Shown in pieces: positions 16,483 through 25,772 of a stretch of 64,000 nucleotides of DNA. The translations under genes were made by a program, and so were the position numbers. Below the pieces are notes generated by a model. That model searched no databases, was not told the origin of the DNA, and saw nothing but the letters and a program-made list of their open reading frames with translations. How positions within the stretch are numbered: position 1 is the first letter of the stretch; each line of letters starts with the position of its first letter. The DNA comes from JADLHS01 sp044225555. GTDB lineage: Bacteria > Verrucomicrobiota > Verrucomicrobiia > Limisphaerales > JADLHS01. The stretch spans positions 310,001-374,000 of the forward strand of contig JBGAIM010000005.1 of the NCBI GenBank assembly GCA_044225555.1, in the 5' to 3' direction.

Positions 16483-16866
16483 TCAGGCCTTGGCCAAAGT
16501 GGCGGCGGGCTTGTTCTTCAGTGCGGCCTTGGCGACATCCACAATTGCCAGGAACGCGGCATTGTCCTGCGCGGCAATGTCGGCGATGACCTTGCGGTCG
16601 AGTTCGCACTTGGCGGCCTTGAGTCCTTCAATGAGACGGCTGTAGGTGATGCCGGCGGTGCGGGCGGCGGCGTTGATGCGCGCCTGCCAGAGGTAGCGGA
16701 AGGTGCGCTTCTTGACGCGACGATCGCGGTAGGCGTATTGCCGGCCATGATCCACGGCGTCGGAGGCGTAGCGATAAAGCTTGGAGCGTTTGAGGCGGAA
16801 GCCTTTCGCCGCTTGCAGCATGCGATTGCGGCGTTTGCGGGAGGCGGGTGAATTGGTTACGCGCAT
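16483..16866 (-). CDS. rplT: 50S ribosomal protein L20
   Basis: 127 aa; the N-terminus MRVTNSPASRKRRNRMLQ and the segments AKGFRLKRSKLYRYA, RDRRVKKRTFRYLWQ and RINAAARTAGITYSRLI are diagnostic of L20. It binds 23S rRNA early in 50S assembly. The C-terminus carries a short Ala-rich extension (AALKNKPAATLAKA). It follows rpmI by 34 nt in the conserved rpmI-rplT pair. In many bacteria L20 represses this operon through a leader RNA; no such leader can be identified here. Confidence 0.97.
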   Translation of the reverse strand: MRVTNSPASRKRRNRMLQAAKGFRLKRSKLYRYASDAVDHGRQYAYRDRRVKKRTFRYLWQARINAAARTAGITYSRLIEGLKAAKCELDRKVIADIAAQDNAAFLAIVDVAKAALKNKPAATLAKA

Positions 16867-16900
16867 AAATTTCGGTGCTAGGGTCTAGCGTCTGGGGAGA

Positions 16901-17110
16901 TCAGTGGCTGAAGGGCAGGCTCTGCGTGATGCGGTAGGCGTCGGTGGCATGGACGGCGGTTGAGCCACGCAGCGCGCGACGGCGCTTCGGGCTCTTGCCC
17001 TGACAGAGGTGGCGGCGACCGGCGCTGCCGCGCATGACTTTGCCGGTGCCGGTGATTTTGAACCGCTTGGCCACCGATTTCTTCGTTTTGATGCCTTTAG
17101 GACGTCGCAT
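16901..17110 (-). CDS. rpmI: 50S ribosomal protein L35
   Basis: 69 aa from the ATG at 17110 (MRRPKGIKTKKSVAKRFKIT), matching the L35 N-terminus, with AGRRHLCQGKSPKRRRALRG following. An AGGA about 9 nt upstream supports this start; extension to 17245 is non-homologous. The central Cys replaces the more usual residue in 'RHLLT.K'. L35 is a small basic protein of the 50S subunit. infC, which normally precedes rpmI, is not present; the gene upstream encodes an RNA-recognition-motif protein. Confidence 0.96.
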   Translation of the reverse strand: MRRPKGIKTKKSVAKRFKITGTGKVMRGSAGRRHLCQGKSPKRRRALRGSTAVHATDAYRITQSLPFSH

Positions 17111-17210
17111 AAATTCTATTCCTGTTAAAAAAGGAGGCGCAGTATAGTTGGCGGCGGGCGGGGTGCAAGAGTTTATTTCTGACTGTCGGGATTCATTTAC
17201 CGGCGGTAAC

Positions 17211-17249
17211 AAACAAAAAGGCGTGGCTCGTTGGCAACGAACCACGCCT
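17211..17249 (-). terminator. Intrinsic terminator after the RRM gene
   Basis: On the minus strand AGGCGTGG.TCGT pairs with ACGA.CCACGCCT (17219-17249) and is followed by a T-rich tail (17211-17218). It lies 17 nt past the RRM gene stop and isolates that gene from rpmI. Confidence 0.87.
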
Positions 17250-17265
17250 CTCGCAAAATCAGGAA

Positions 17266-17628
17266 TTAGTAACGACCGCCGCGATCACCACCGCGACCGC
17301 CGCCACCACCACCACCGCCGTAGTCACGACGCGGGCCACGGTCACGACCGCCGCCGCCACCACCGCCGCCCGGACGTTCTTCCCGGGGACGGGCAATGTT
17401 CACAGTCAATGCGCGACCGTCGAATTCCTTGCCGTGCAAGGCATCAATCGCCTTCTGCGCCTCTTCGGGCGTGCTCATGGTGACGAACGCGAAACCACGG
17501 GGGCGACCCGTCATCCGGTCCATCATCAGGTTGGTTTCCACGACCGTGCCGTGCGCGGCAAATGCATCCTGGAGGTCGTTTTCAGTAGTTTTGAAGGAGA
17601 GATTTCCCACAAACAACTTCGTGCTCAT
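17266..17628 (-). CDS. RNA-recognition-motif protein with Gly/Arg-rich tail
   Basis: 120 aa. One RRM covers about residues 1-80: RNP2 is LFVGNLSF (4-11) and RNP1 is RGFAFVTM (about 44-51). It is followed by REERPGGGGGGGGRDRGPRR and further Gly/Arg repeats to the C-terminus. This resembles the cold-inducible single-RRM proteins of cyanobacteria, Bacteroidota and Verrucomicrobiota, which bind single-stranded RNA and probably act as RNA chaperones. It is monocistronic, with its own terminator. The 226 nt upstream hold no gene. Confidence 0.94.
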   Translation of the reverse strand: MSTKLFVGNLSFKTTENDLQDAFAAHGTVVETNLMMDRMTGRPRGFAFVTMSTPEEAQKAIDALHGKEFDGRALTVNIARPREERPGGGGGGGGRDRGPRRDYGGGGGGGGRGGDRGGRY

Positions 17629-17854
17629 GTGATGTCAACTGTCCGAGACCAACTCTGCTTACTCACCACTGTTCCCGACCGCCGGGTTTCAAATCATCAC
17701 TGAACCTAGTTCACTTGAAGATTTACCATGTCGTGGAAGCGACAAGCCATCTATCAGACGGGCTGACCATGACATGAGCGGGGCGATGGATTCAAGTTCT
17801 AACTTCCGGAAAATTTACGGGTGACGGCCCGTCCGGCACTGGGGAGAACAGTGC

Positions 17855-20557
17855 TCAATCGTCCTCGTCCGCCACCAGTCTGACCGCCCAGGCGGGATAG
17901 GGTTCGTGTGGCCCTTTGAGCGCGGCCCAGAGGATCCGATTGAGTGTGTCTTCGGGGCATCGATCCACTTCATCGAGCGGCAGGCGCGCGGAGATTTGTG
18001 CGTGCTTGCGCAGGGTCGCGTCGGAAATTTTCTTTGGTTCGGGATTCATCTCATCCAGCGGCACGTTGTTAGGCACGGCGGCGAAAGGCGTGAAGTCTGG
18101 GGGACTCGTGAAGCAATCCGTCATCGGGGTGGCGGTAGCGTCGAGTTGGTTCATGGGGGGCAGACCCAGCATCAATTCCATCGTGCGGATCAAACTGGTC
18201 TGATTGTATTGCGTGCTGACCACCGCGCCGCGTTTGGTGAAAGGGCTGACGACGTAAGCGGTCGTGCGATACCCGCTCACGTGATCCCAGCCATTCTGGG
18301 GATCATCTTCGATGACGAAGATACACGTCTCGCGCCAGAATTTGCTGCGGCTCATCGCCTCGACGATTTGACCGAGCGCGAGGTCGTTGTCCGCCACTTG
18401 GGCCGCGGGCGTGGGCGAGCCGGCCTTCGTGCCGCTCGTGTGGTCGTTGGGAAGACAGAGGATGGTCAATTGCGGAAATTCGCCGCGGGCTTCGAACTCC
18501 TTCAGCTCCTCGATGAACTTCCGCGCGCGAAACACGTCCGGGATATTCAAGTCCCAGCCCACCGTGTTGGTCGCGAGATAGGGGCGCAGGGATTCGATCC
18601 CGGGCCGGCTATAGATGTGAATTTCGTCGGTCGCGTTCGTGAAATCATGATAGTGCTCGCGGAACGTCAGCCGGCCTTTTTTCGCCGGGTCTTTCCAGCG
18701 TTTCTCCGTGATGGCAAACTCGCCGTAATCGCGCAGCGTCTTGCCGTGCGCAATCGCGTTATCCCAGAGGAAGCCGGCGGGAGAATACGCCAGCGCATCC
18801 ACGTCGCTGTCCTCCATGCCGTCCGGATAACTGCGGGGGAAACTGGCGAAAGAGCGTTCCAGATAATCCGTCACGATGGCCGTGTCCGACCATTGATGAC
18901 CGTCGGCGCTGAGGATGCCGGAGCAATAGGTATTGTCCAACAACACGAACTCGCGTGCGAGCTTGTGTTGGTTGGGCGTCACGCGCTCGCCGAAAATGCA
19001 CAGCGACGGGTCGCCATTGCCCCCCGGCAGGTCGCCGAGCACCTGATCATAGGTGCGGTTTTCTTTGATGATGTAAATGACGTGCTTGAACACGCTCGGC
19101 TCGCCGACCCGTTCCGGAACGGGTCGGGGCGGTTGTCCCGGTCGTGCGGGCAGCTTTGCCTCCTGCAACAAGCCGTAGCGCATGTTCTGCAACGCCACCG
19201 TTGTCATGCGGGCGAGTTCGCGTGAACTCGGCGCACTTACCAGCGAAAGCGTGCCGTGGTATTGATGCGTGTTGAAGCCCGTGCCGCCGCTTTGTTTGTC
19301 CTTTTCCTTCCGGTTGCCAAAGCCTTTGATGTTGGCGACACAAACCTGCTGGTGCTGCGCGTCGTACGCAATTGCTCCGGGAAACCAGCCGACGGGAATC
19401 AGCCCGCGCAATTCGGATTTGCCCGGATTGAAGTCAAACACCGCCACGGCGTTCTGGGTGCCGTTCGCGACGAACAACTTCCTTCCGGACGCATCGAAGG
19501 CAAGCGCGTTCGGTTGTGCGCCGAACAAGTCCGACGGTTTCTGCCGGGCCCAGATGGTCTCGATGATTTCGTCCGTGCGCGTGTCCAAGACGCTCAACGT
19601 GTCGCTCCCGGTGTTGCAAACGACGAGGTAACGACCACTCGGCGAAAGCGCGAGCGCCGAGGCATGAAGCCCGGTCAGGATTTCCCGCGTGGGCGCACCC
19701 GCCAGATCAATCACCGATACCGACCCTTCGCTTGCGATGTGCCGCACCGGGTCCACGCGCACCTTTGTTCCCTGACCGGCCGGGCCGGTGAGACTTTGCG
19801 CGTCCGGACGCCGACCCCCCCAGTTGCTCACATAAAGTTTATTGCCGGCCAAAACGACATCATACGGAGCCACGCCGACCTCCCAGGTCCGCAAGACCTT
19901 GCCGTCGGTTGCGTCGAGTTCCATCAGGCGATTGGAAAGGTTCAACGCGACGTAGAGTTTCTTGCCATCCGGTGAAATCGCAAGGCCGGCGGGGATTTCC
20001 TCCTTGCGTTCCGGCGCGCTGGCAGCAGGAAGGGAGATGGAAAACAAGCCTGCGACTTTCCCGCCGCGCTCGACCGAAAAAACCTTGATGCTGCCGCGGA
20101 CATTGGAGAGATAGATGCGTGTTCCATCCGGCGAAACCGCGAGGCCGGTGTAGCTGACCTGGCCGTCCTTGTCCGGTTCGAGGATGTGCGTCGAAACCGT
20201 CTCGGGCGTGGGGTCTTTGTCGCTGTCCGAGGGGAGCGGCACGTGTTGAAGAATCTTGCCGCTGACCGGCTCGACGACGATCAACTCGTGCGCCCGAGCT
20301 GCCGCTACATAAAGTTGTCCGTTCGGTCCGAGCGCCAGTGCCTGGGGTCTTATCCCCGCCAGTTCCACCTGCACGCCGGCAGGCGTCAAGATTTGATTGG
20401 CCGGCGTTTGGAATATGTTGGTGCCGATGCGCCCCACGATTGCCCGGGTCGAAAAGTCAGTCCGAGGTTGCCTTTGACTCCGGCAACCCACAGCCAGTCC
20501 GGCTGACACCAAGAGAGCCAGCGCGAGTCGCGGGCAAAGCACACGATGGAGAATCAT
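17855..20557 (-). CDS. YncE-type beta-propeller fused to acid phosphatase/phosphoesterase domain, lipoprotein
   Basis: 900 aa from the ATG at 20557, which gives a lipoprotein signal (ALALLVSAGLAVGC). Residues about 40-440 are YVTN/NHL-like propeller repeats (LAISPDGKKLYVALNLSNRL, LALSPSGRYLVVCNTGSDT). Residues about 490-860 are a phosphoesterase-family domain (PF04185) with HVIYIIKENRTYDQVLGD, the Ser/Thr region SADGHQWSDTAI, and FVIEDDPQNGWDHV. The PF04185 family includes phospholipase C and acid phosphatases. It probably sits on the cell envelope. A homologous domain order is common in Verrucomicrobiota and Acidobacteriota. The upstream gene is divergent, with 129 nt between the starts. Confidence 0.9.
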   Translation of the reverse strand: MILHRVLCPRLALALLVSAGLAVGCRSQRQPRTDFSTRAIVGRIGTNIFQTPANQILTPAGVQVELAGIRPQALALGPNGQLYVAAARAHELIVVEPVSGKILQHVPLPSDSDKDPTPETVSTHILEPDKDGQVSYTGLAVSPDGTRIYLSNVRGSIKVFSVERGGKVAGLFSISLPAASAPERKEEIPAGLAISPDGKKLYVALNLSNRLMELDATDGKVLRTWEVGVAPYDVVLAGNKLYVSNWGGRRPDAQSLTGPAGQGTKVRVDPVRHIASEGSVSVIDLAGAPTREILTGLHASALALSPSGRYLVVCNTGSDTLSVLDTRTDEIIETIWARQKPSDLFGAQPNALAFDASGRKLFVANGTQNAVAVFDFNPGKSELRGLIPVGWFPGAIAYDAQHQQVCVANIKGFGNRKEKDKQSGGTGFNTHQYHGTLSLVSAPSSRELARMTTVALQNMRYGLLQEAKLPARPGQPPRPVPERVGEPSVFKHVIYIIKENRTYDQVLGDLPGGNGDPSLCIFGERVTPNQHKLAREFVLLDNTYCSGILSADGHQWSDTAIVTDYLERSFASFPRSYPDGMEDSDVDALAYSPAGFLWDNAIAHGKTLRDYGEFAITEKRWKDPAKKGRLTFREHYHDFTNATDEIHIYSRPGIESLRPYLATNTVGWDLNIPDVFRARKFIEELKEFEARGEFPQLTILCLPNDHTSGTKAGSPTPAAQVADNDLALGQIVEAMSRSKFWRETCIFVIEDDPQNGWDHVSGYRTTAYVVSPFTKRGAVVSTQYNQTSLIRTMELMLGLPPMNQLDATATPMTDCFTSPPDFTPFAAVPNNVPLDEMNPEPKKISDATLRKHAQISARLPLDEVDRCPEDTLNRILWAALKGPHEPYPAWAVRLVADEDD

Positions 20558-20686
20558 GCGGCGAGGATTACGAATTGCTGGCCGCTGACGCAAACGTAAA
20601 TTCTGCGGCGCATCGTTCCGGTGGCGACCGATTGGATTTGTGCGTGCGTTTTCACACCCCCGTGGCAAGCTGGGAAAGTGTTAGCC

Positions 20687-23600
20687 ATGCAGTTCCGGGC
20701 AATTCCGTTGAGCGATTGCTTCAGCCACCTTCTTTTGCGGTGGCGTCGCCGGCTTGTGATCCTGACCTTGCTGGTGGGAAGCAATGGCCCGCTTGCTCTC
20801 CGCGCCAGTGAAGCGGTGGCGGTGGATTTCAATTTCCAGGTCCGGCCTTTGCTCTCCGATCGGTGCTTCCGCTGCCACGGTCCAGATTCGGGCGCACGCA
20901 AAGCCAAACTCCGGTTGGATCAGCGCGAGGGCGCCCTGAAGGAACTCGAAGATGGTATGGCGGTGGTCAAACCCGGCAACCCCGACCAGAGCGAACTCAT
21001 CCGCCGCATCTTCACCGAAAACGAGGATGATCTGATGCCGCCGCCGGATTCGCATCTGAAGTTGACGCCCGGCGAGAAGGAACTGCTGAAACGCTGGGTC
21101 GTCGAGGGCGCGGAATACAAGTCTCATTGGGCGTTCCTTCCGGTCGGGGCGGTCAAACCGCCCACGCCGCAAAATGTGAAGTGGGTGCGCAACCCCGTTG
21201 ACTCATTCGTCCTCTCTCGCCTTGAAAAAGAAACCCTCGCCCCCGCCCCTCCCGCCTCGCGCGAAACACTCATCCGCCGCCTGGCCCTCGATCTCACTGG
21301 CCTGCCACCCACGCTGCCGGAGATTGATGCCTTCCTTGCGGATAAATCGCCCGACGCATACGAAAACGTGGTCACCTACTATTTGAACAAGCCCGCTTAC
21401 GGCGAACGCATGGCCATGGACTGGCTCGACCTCGCTCGCTACGCCGACACTTACGGCTACCAGGCGGATGTGGAACGCGATCTGTCGCCGTATCGCGATT
21501 GGGTCATCAAGGCCTTCAACGACAACTTGCCCTACGATCAATTCCTCACGTGGCAACTCGCCGGCGATTTGCTGCCGAATCCGACACGCGAGCAACGCGT
21601 CGCCACGGCATTCAATCGTCTCCATCGCCAAACCAATGAAGGTGGCAGCATTGAAGAAGAATTCCGCACCGAATACGCCGCCGACCGCGTGAACACGGTC
21701 AGTACGGCCATGCTCGGTCTCACGATGGAATGCGCCCGTTGCCACGATCACAAATTTGATCCCATCAAGCAGCGCGATTATTTCTCCCTGCTCGCCTTCT
21801 TCAACAGCATTGACGAGTCGGGCCTCTACTCGCACTTCACCCGCGCCACCCCGACTCCGACGATGTTGCTCTGGCCGGAAGGCAAATCCGCCGAGGCCGC
21901 CGCGCTCAAAACCAAAATTGCCGCGGCTGAGGCAAAATTGAAACAAGCGGCGATTGACGGAGAAAAAGTCTTTCCAGCCTGGCTCAAGTCCGACGGGAAC
22001 GTTGCCGCCCCGCAGCCCCTCGCGCATTTCACCTTCGCTACGATTGCTAATGGCGCCACACCCGACCGCGTAACGACGAACGTCGCGATACTGGTGGACG
22101 CACCCAAACTGGTTCCGGGAGCGCCGGCACTCCCGGAAAACTTCGCGCTCCAGTTCAGCGGCGACAACGAGGTCGTCTGCAAATCCGTGCCCAATTTCAA
22201 ACGCACGGACGAATTCTCCTGCTCGCTGCGACTCAAGCCGACCGAGAAACAGGATCGCGCAGTAGTCTTGCATCAATCGCGTGCGTGGTCCGATTCCGGC
22301 AGTCGGGGCTTCGAACTCACGCTCGACCACGGCAAACCCTTCTTCGGCTTGATCCACTTCTGGCCCGGCAACGCCATCGCTGTGCGCGCCAAACCGGAAC
22401 TGCCCTTGGGCGAATGGTCACAACTCACGGTGACGTACGATGGTTCAAGCCGCGCCGATGGCATCCGGCTCTATCTCAATGGGGCGCCGGTCGAGACCGA
22501 AACGGTTCGTGACCATCTTTACAAGGACATCACGCATCGCGCTGCATGGGGGGATGCGGAAGTCGGGAATGTCCATTTGCAACTGGCCGGGCGTTTCCGC
22601 GACAGTGGTTTCAAGAACGGTGTGATTGATGACTTGCAGGTATTCGATGTGCGATTGACCGGGCCGGAGGTTGCGGCCCTATCCGGTAGGGCCAACCTGC
22701 CGGTCGACCAGCACGCGCAGCAGCGCGTTCCTACTGTGGCAACGAAGCTGGACTATTTCCTCGCCCGCCAATATGGGCCTTATCGTGCCGCCCTGACCGA
22801 ACTCGAATCACTCCGCGCGCAAGAGAATGATGTGATCAACGACGTTCCCGAAATCATGGTCATGGAAGAAATGCCGCAGCCCCGTCCCACGCACCGCCTC
22901 AATCGCGGCGCCTACGATGCGCTGGGCGAACTCGTCGAACGCGACACGCCCCAGGCCATGCCGCCGTTTCCAAAGGATCAGCCGCGCAATCGCTTCGGTC
23001 TCGCGCGTTGGATGACCGATCGCCAGAACCCGCTCACGGCGCGCGTCGTGGTGAATCGCATCTGGCGGATGCACTTCGGGCGCGGCATCGTTGCAACGCA
23101 GGAAGATTTCGGCAGCCAGGGTCGGCTGCCCACGCATCCTGAGTTGCTGGACTGGCTCGCGGGCTGGTTTATGGACAACGGTTGGGATGTCAAAGCCCTG
23201 CACCGGCTCATCGTCACCTCGGCGACCTACCAACAGTCATCGCAAGCTTCACGTGAATTGGTCGAGCGCGATCCGGACAACGCCCTGCTGGCGCGGGGGC
23301 CGAAGCATCGCCTGCTGGCCGAGCAGATTCGCGACAGCGCGCTCGCGGCGAGCGGGTTGTTGAACCGCACCCTCGGCGGGCCGAGTGTGAAACCGTATCA
23401 ACCCGCCGGACTCTGGGAGCAATCCGGCACCGGCAAGACCTACAACCAGGATCACGGCGACAAACTGTATCGCCGCAGCCTCTACACCTTTTGGCGCCGC
23501 ACTTCACCGCCGCCGGCGATGCTCACGTTCGACGCCGTCACGCGCGAAGTCTGCACCGCCAAGCGGGAGACGACCACCACGCCATTGCAGGCCCTCGTGC

Positions 23601-23926
23601 TGCTGAACGATCCGCAATTCGTCGAAGCCTCCCGTGTGCTCGGGGAAAAATTGCTGAAGCAGTTTCCACAGGACGAAACCGCTCGCAATCGCGAATCGTT
23701 TCGTGCCTTGACCGGACGTTTCCCGGATGAAACCGAAGCCAAAATTCTCGCGCAACTTTTCGCCGAACAGACCAAAGTATTTACCAAGGACGCCGACGGC
23801 GCGAAGAAGCTGCTCGCTGTCGGTGAATCGAAAGGTGACGAGGCTTTGCCGCCCGCCGAGTTTGCCGCGATGACAACACTGGTGAGCGCGATCATGAATT
23901 TTGACGAGTTTGTGGTGCAACGATGA
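20687..23926 (+). CDS. Planctomycete-type cytochrome c / DUF1549 / LamG / DUF1553 exported protein (PSD1)
   Basis: 1079 aa from the ATG at 20687. N-terminal export signal (RRLVILTLLVGSNGPLALRA), then a planctomycete cytochrome c domain with heme motif CFRCHG (about residue 60). DUF1549 (PSCyt2) follows: PVDSFVLSRLEKE, RLALDLTGLPPTLPEIDAFL, YGERMAMDWLDLARYADTYG. A LamG/concanavalin-like domain lies at about 480-670 (KPTEKQDRAVVLHQSRAWSD). DUF1553 covers the C-terminal third (NRFGLARWMTDRQNPLTARV, LYTFWRRTSPPPAMLTFD). Such proteins are expanded in Planctomycetes-Verrucomicrobia and normally pair with DUF1501 proteins, as here. A role in polysaccharide degradation is proposed but unproven. Confidence 0.93.
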   Translation: MQFRAIPLSDCFSHLLLRWRRRLVILTLLVGSNGPLALRASEAVAVDFNFQVRPLLSDRCFRCHGPDSGARKAKLRLDQREGALKELEDGMAVVKPGNPDQSELIRRIFTENEDDLMPPPDSHLKLTPGEKELLKRWVVEGAEYKSHWAFLPVGAVKPPTPQNVKWVRNPVDSFVLSRLEKETLAPAPPASRETLIRRLALDLTGLPPTLPEIDAFLADKSPDAYENVVTYYLNKPAYGERMAMDWLDLARYADTYGYQADVERDLSPYRDWVIKAFNDNLPYDQFLTWQLAGDLLPNPTREQRVATAFNRLHRQTNEGGSIEEEFRTEYAADRVNTVSTAMLGLTMECARCHDHKFDPIKQRDYFSLLAFFNSIDESGLYSHFTRATPTPTMLLWPEGKSAEAAALKTKIAAAEAKLKQAAIDGEKVFPAWLKSDGNVAAPQPLAHFTFATIANGATPDRVTTNVAILVDAPKLVPGAPALPENFALQFSGDNEVVCKSVPNFKRTDEFSCSLRLKPTEKQDRAVVLHQSRAWSDSGSRGFELTLDHGKPFFGLIHFWPGNAIAVRAKPELPLGEWSQLTVTYDGSSRADGIRLYLNGAPVETETVRDHLYKDITHRAAWGDAEVGNVHLQLAGRFRDSGFKNGVIDDLQVFDVRLTGPEVAALSGRANLPVDQHAQQRVPTVATKLDYFLARQYGPYRAALTELESLRAQENDVINDVPEIMVMEEMPQPRPTHRLNRGAYDALGELVERDTPQAMPPFPKDQPRNRFGLARWMTDRQNPLTARVVVNRIWRMHFGRGIVATQEDFGSQGRLPTHPELLDWLAGWFMDNGWDVKALHRLIVTSATYQQSSQASRELVERDPDNALLARGPKHRLLAEQIRDSALAASGLLNRTLGGPSVKPYQPAGLWEQSGTGKTYNQDHGDKLYRRSLYTFWRRTSPPPAMLTFDAVTREVCTAKRETTTTPLQALVLLNDPQFVEASRVLGEKLLKQFPQDETARNRESFRALTGRFPDETEAKILAQLFAEQTKVFTKDADGAKKLLAVGESKGDEALPPAEFAAMTTLVSAIMNFDEFVVQR

Positions 23927-23980
23927 TGACGAATGTGAACAGATCAAACTTTGAGCAGGTGCATGTTAAACGCGCTAGCG

Positions 23981-24065
23981 TCTTGGACTGCGGCAGCCCA
24001 CTGCCGCTTTTCTCCGCCAGCACTGAGCCGCCAAAGCGGTGGAGGGCCACCGCACTCCAAGACCT
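23981..24065. repeat. REP-doublet palindrome, copy A
   Basis: An 85-bp inverted repeat between the PSD1 and DUF1501 genes. The outer arms are TCTTGGA and TCCAAGA. Inside are two small hairpins: GCGGCAG/CTGCCGC (23990-23996 with 24001-24007) and GCGGTGG/CCACCGC (24036-24042 with 24047-24053), each with a 4-nt loop. They are separated by 28 nt. The two hairpins differ in sequence but each remains perfectly paired. A second copy lies at 27003-27085. Confidence 0.85.
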
Positions 24066-24110
24066 CGCGGGCATTCGCTTCCCGCGTCCCACCACTCACG
24101 TCTCGCAGCC

Positions 24111-25577
24111 ATGAATAATCACATCTGCACCGGCCCACTCCCCGCCGCAGGACTTTCCCGGCGTGGCTTTCTGAACCGCTTTGGCATGGGACTCGGCGGC
24201 ATCGCGCTCGCCAATCTCATCAATCCCGCCAGCGTTTTCGCCGCTGCTGCGGGCAACCAAGACCTCGGCATTCTCAACGGCCAGTTCCATTTTCCTCCCA
24301 GGGCCAAGCGCGTCATCTATCTCTTTATGGCGGGCGGACCGTCGCAGATGGAAACGTTCGATTACAAGCCGCTGCTCAATCAGCGCAATGGCGAACAACT
24401 CCCCGATTCCGTGCGCCAGGGTCAACGACTCACCGGCATGTCCGGCAATCAATCCTCGTTGCCGCTCGCGGGCTCGCAGTTTGGTTTCACGCAACACGGC
24501 AAGAACGGCACTTGGGTTTGCGATCTCCTGCCGCACACGGCGAAGGTCGTGGACGAGTTGTGCATTGTGCGTTCGATGTTCACCGAAGCCATCAATCACG
24601 ATCCGGCCATCACGTTTTTCCAGACCGGCTCGCAGATTTCTGGGCGACCCAGCATCGGCTCGTGGATTCATTACGGCCTCGGCAGCGACAACGAAAATCT
24701 CCCGTCGTTCGTCGTGCTCATCACGCCGGGCAAAGTGGATCAACCCCTCTACGCGCGGCTCTGGGGCAGCGGTTTCCTGCCGTCGCAACATCAGGGCGTG
24801 CAATTCCGCAGTGGCAAAGAACCCGTGCTCTATCTCAACAATCCCGACGGCGTCACGCCCGAGAGCCGGCGGCTTTTGATTGATCGTTTGAACGAACTTC
24901 ATAAGCACACCGCCGCAAAACTCGGCGACGCCGACGTGGACGCGCGCATTGCCCAATACGAGATGTCCTACCGGATGCAAGCCAGCGTGCCGGGCGTGAT
25001 GGACTTGAGCAACGAGAAGCCCGAGACGTTCGATCTTTACGGGCCGGATTCGCGCAAGCCGGGCACGTTCGCCGCGAACTGTCTGCTCGCGCGCCGGCTC
25101 GCCGAGAAAGGCGTGAAGTTCATCCAACTTTATCACCAGGGCTGGGATCAACACGGAGATTTGCCCAAGCAGATCAAGGTTCAGTGCAACGAAACTGATC
25201 AGGCCAGCGCGGCACTTATCACCGATCTGAAACAACGCGGCATGTTGGACGACACGCTGGTCATCTGGGGCGGCGAGTTCGGGCGCACCAGCTATTCACA
25301 AGGCAAACTCACGGCGGACAATTACGGGCGCGATCACCATCCGCGCTGCTTCACCACGTGGATGGCCGGCGGCGGCGTGAAGCCCGGTCTGGTTTATGGC
25401 GAGACGGACGATTTCAGCTACAACATCACGAAGGGCGGCGTCCACGTTCACGATTTCCACGCCACGATGCTGCGCCTGCTGGGCATTGACCACGAACGCC
25501 TGACCTACTTTTATCAAGGCCGACGCTTCCGCCTGACCGATGTGCATGGGAAAGTAATTGAAGATCTGTTGGCTTAG
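24111..25577 (+). CDS. DUF1501 protein with Tat signal
   Basis: 488 aa from the ATG at 24111. Twin-arginine signal LSRRGFLNRFGMGLGGIALA (about 14-33). DUF1501 hallmarks: RVIYLFMAGGPSQMETFDYK, FTEAINHDPAITFFQTG, YHQGWDQHGDLPKQIKVQC, WGGEFGRTSYSQGK, then DHHPRCFTTWMAGGGVKPG and a terminal YQGRRFRLTDVHGKVI. It is a distant sulfatase/alkaline phosphatase-fold protein exported by Tat. It is nearly always encoded next to a PSD1 gene; here they are 184 nt apart with a REP doublet between them. Confidence 0.93.
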   Translation: MNNHICTGPLPAAGLSRRGFLNRFGMGLGGIALANLINPASVFAAAAGNQDLGILNGQFHFPPRAKRVIYLFMAGGPSQMETFDYKPLLNQRNGEQLPDSVRQGQRLTGMSGNQSSLPLAGSQFGFTQHGKNGTWVCDLLPHTAKVVDELCIVRSMFTEAINHDPAITFFQTGSQISGRPSIGSWIHYGLGSDNENLPSFVVLITPGKVDQPLYARLWGSGFLPSQHQGVQFRSGKEPVLYLNNPDGVTPESRRLLIDRLNELHKHTAAKLGDADVDARIAQYEMSYRMQASVPGVMDLSNEKPETFDLYGPDSRKPGTFAANCLLARRLAEKGVKFIQLYHQGWDQHGDLPKQIKVQCNETDQASAALITDLKQRGMLDDTLVIWGGEFGRTSYSQGKLTADNYGRDHHPRCFTTWMAGGGVKPGLVYGETDDFSYNITKGGVHVHDFHATMLRLLGIDHERLTYFYQGRRFRLTDVHGKVIEDLLA

Positions 25578-25593
25578 CGTTAGTTCAGAACAC

Positions 25594-25743
25594 ATGGCCC
25601 GATACGCTCGCAGTACTTTGATTAAGGCAAACCGATACCTCACAGCACAGTCTCACTTGCCACAAGCGGCGGCAAAGAAAGCGAAGAAAGTGATAAAGGC
25701 GAAGCGTTTGCGGGTGTCAACTAAAGCTGACCTTGCCGCCTGA
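25594..25743 (+). CDS. Possible small Lys-rich protein
   Basis: 49 codons from the ATG at 25594 to a TGA, starting 16 nt after the DUF1501 stop. The C-terminal half is rich in Ala and Lys (AAAKKAKKVIKAKRLRVSTK), reminiscent of small basic nucleic-acid-binding tails. No family is recognised and no clear ribosome site is seen, so it may be chance. Confidence 0.25.
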   Translation: MARYARSTLIKANRYLTAQSHLPQAAAKKAKKVIKAKRLRVSTKADLAA

Positions 25744-25772
25744 CAGCTTCAAACGACTCTGAGTGGACGACT

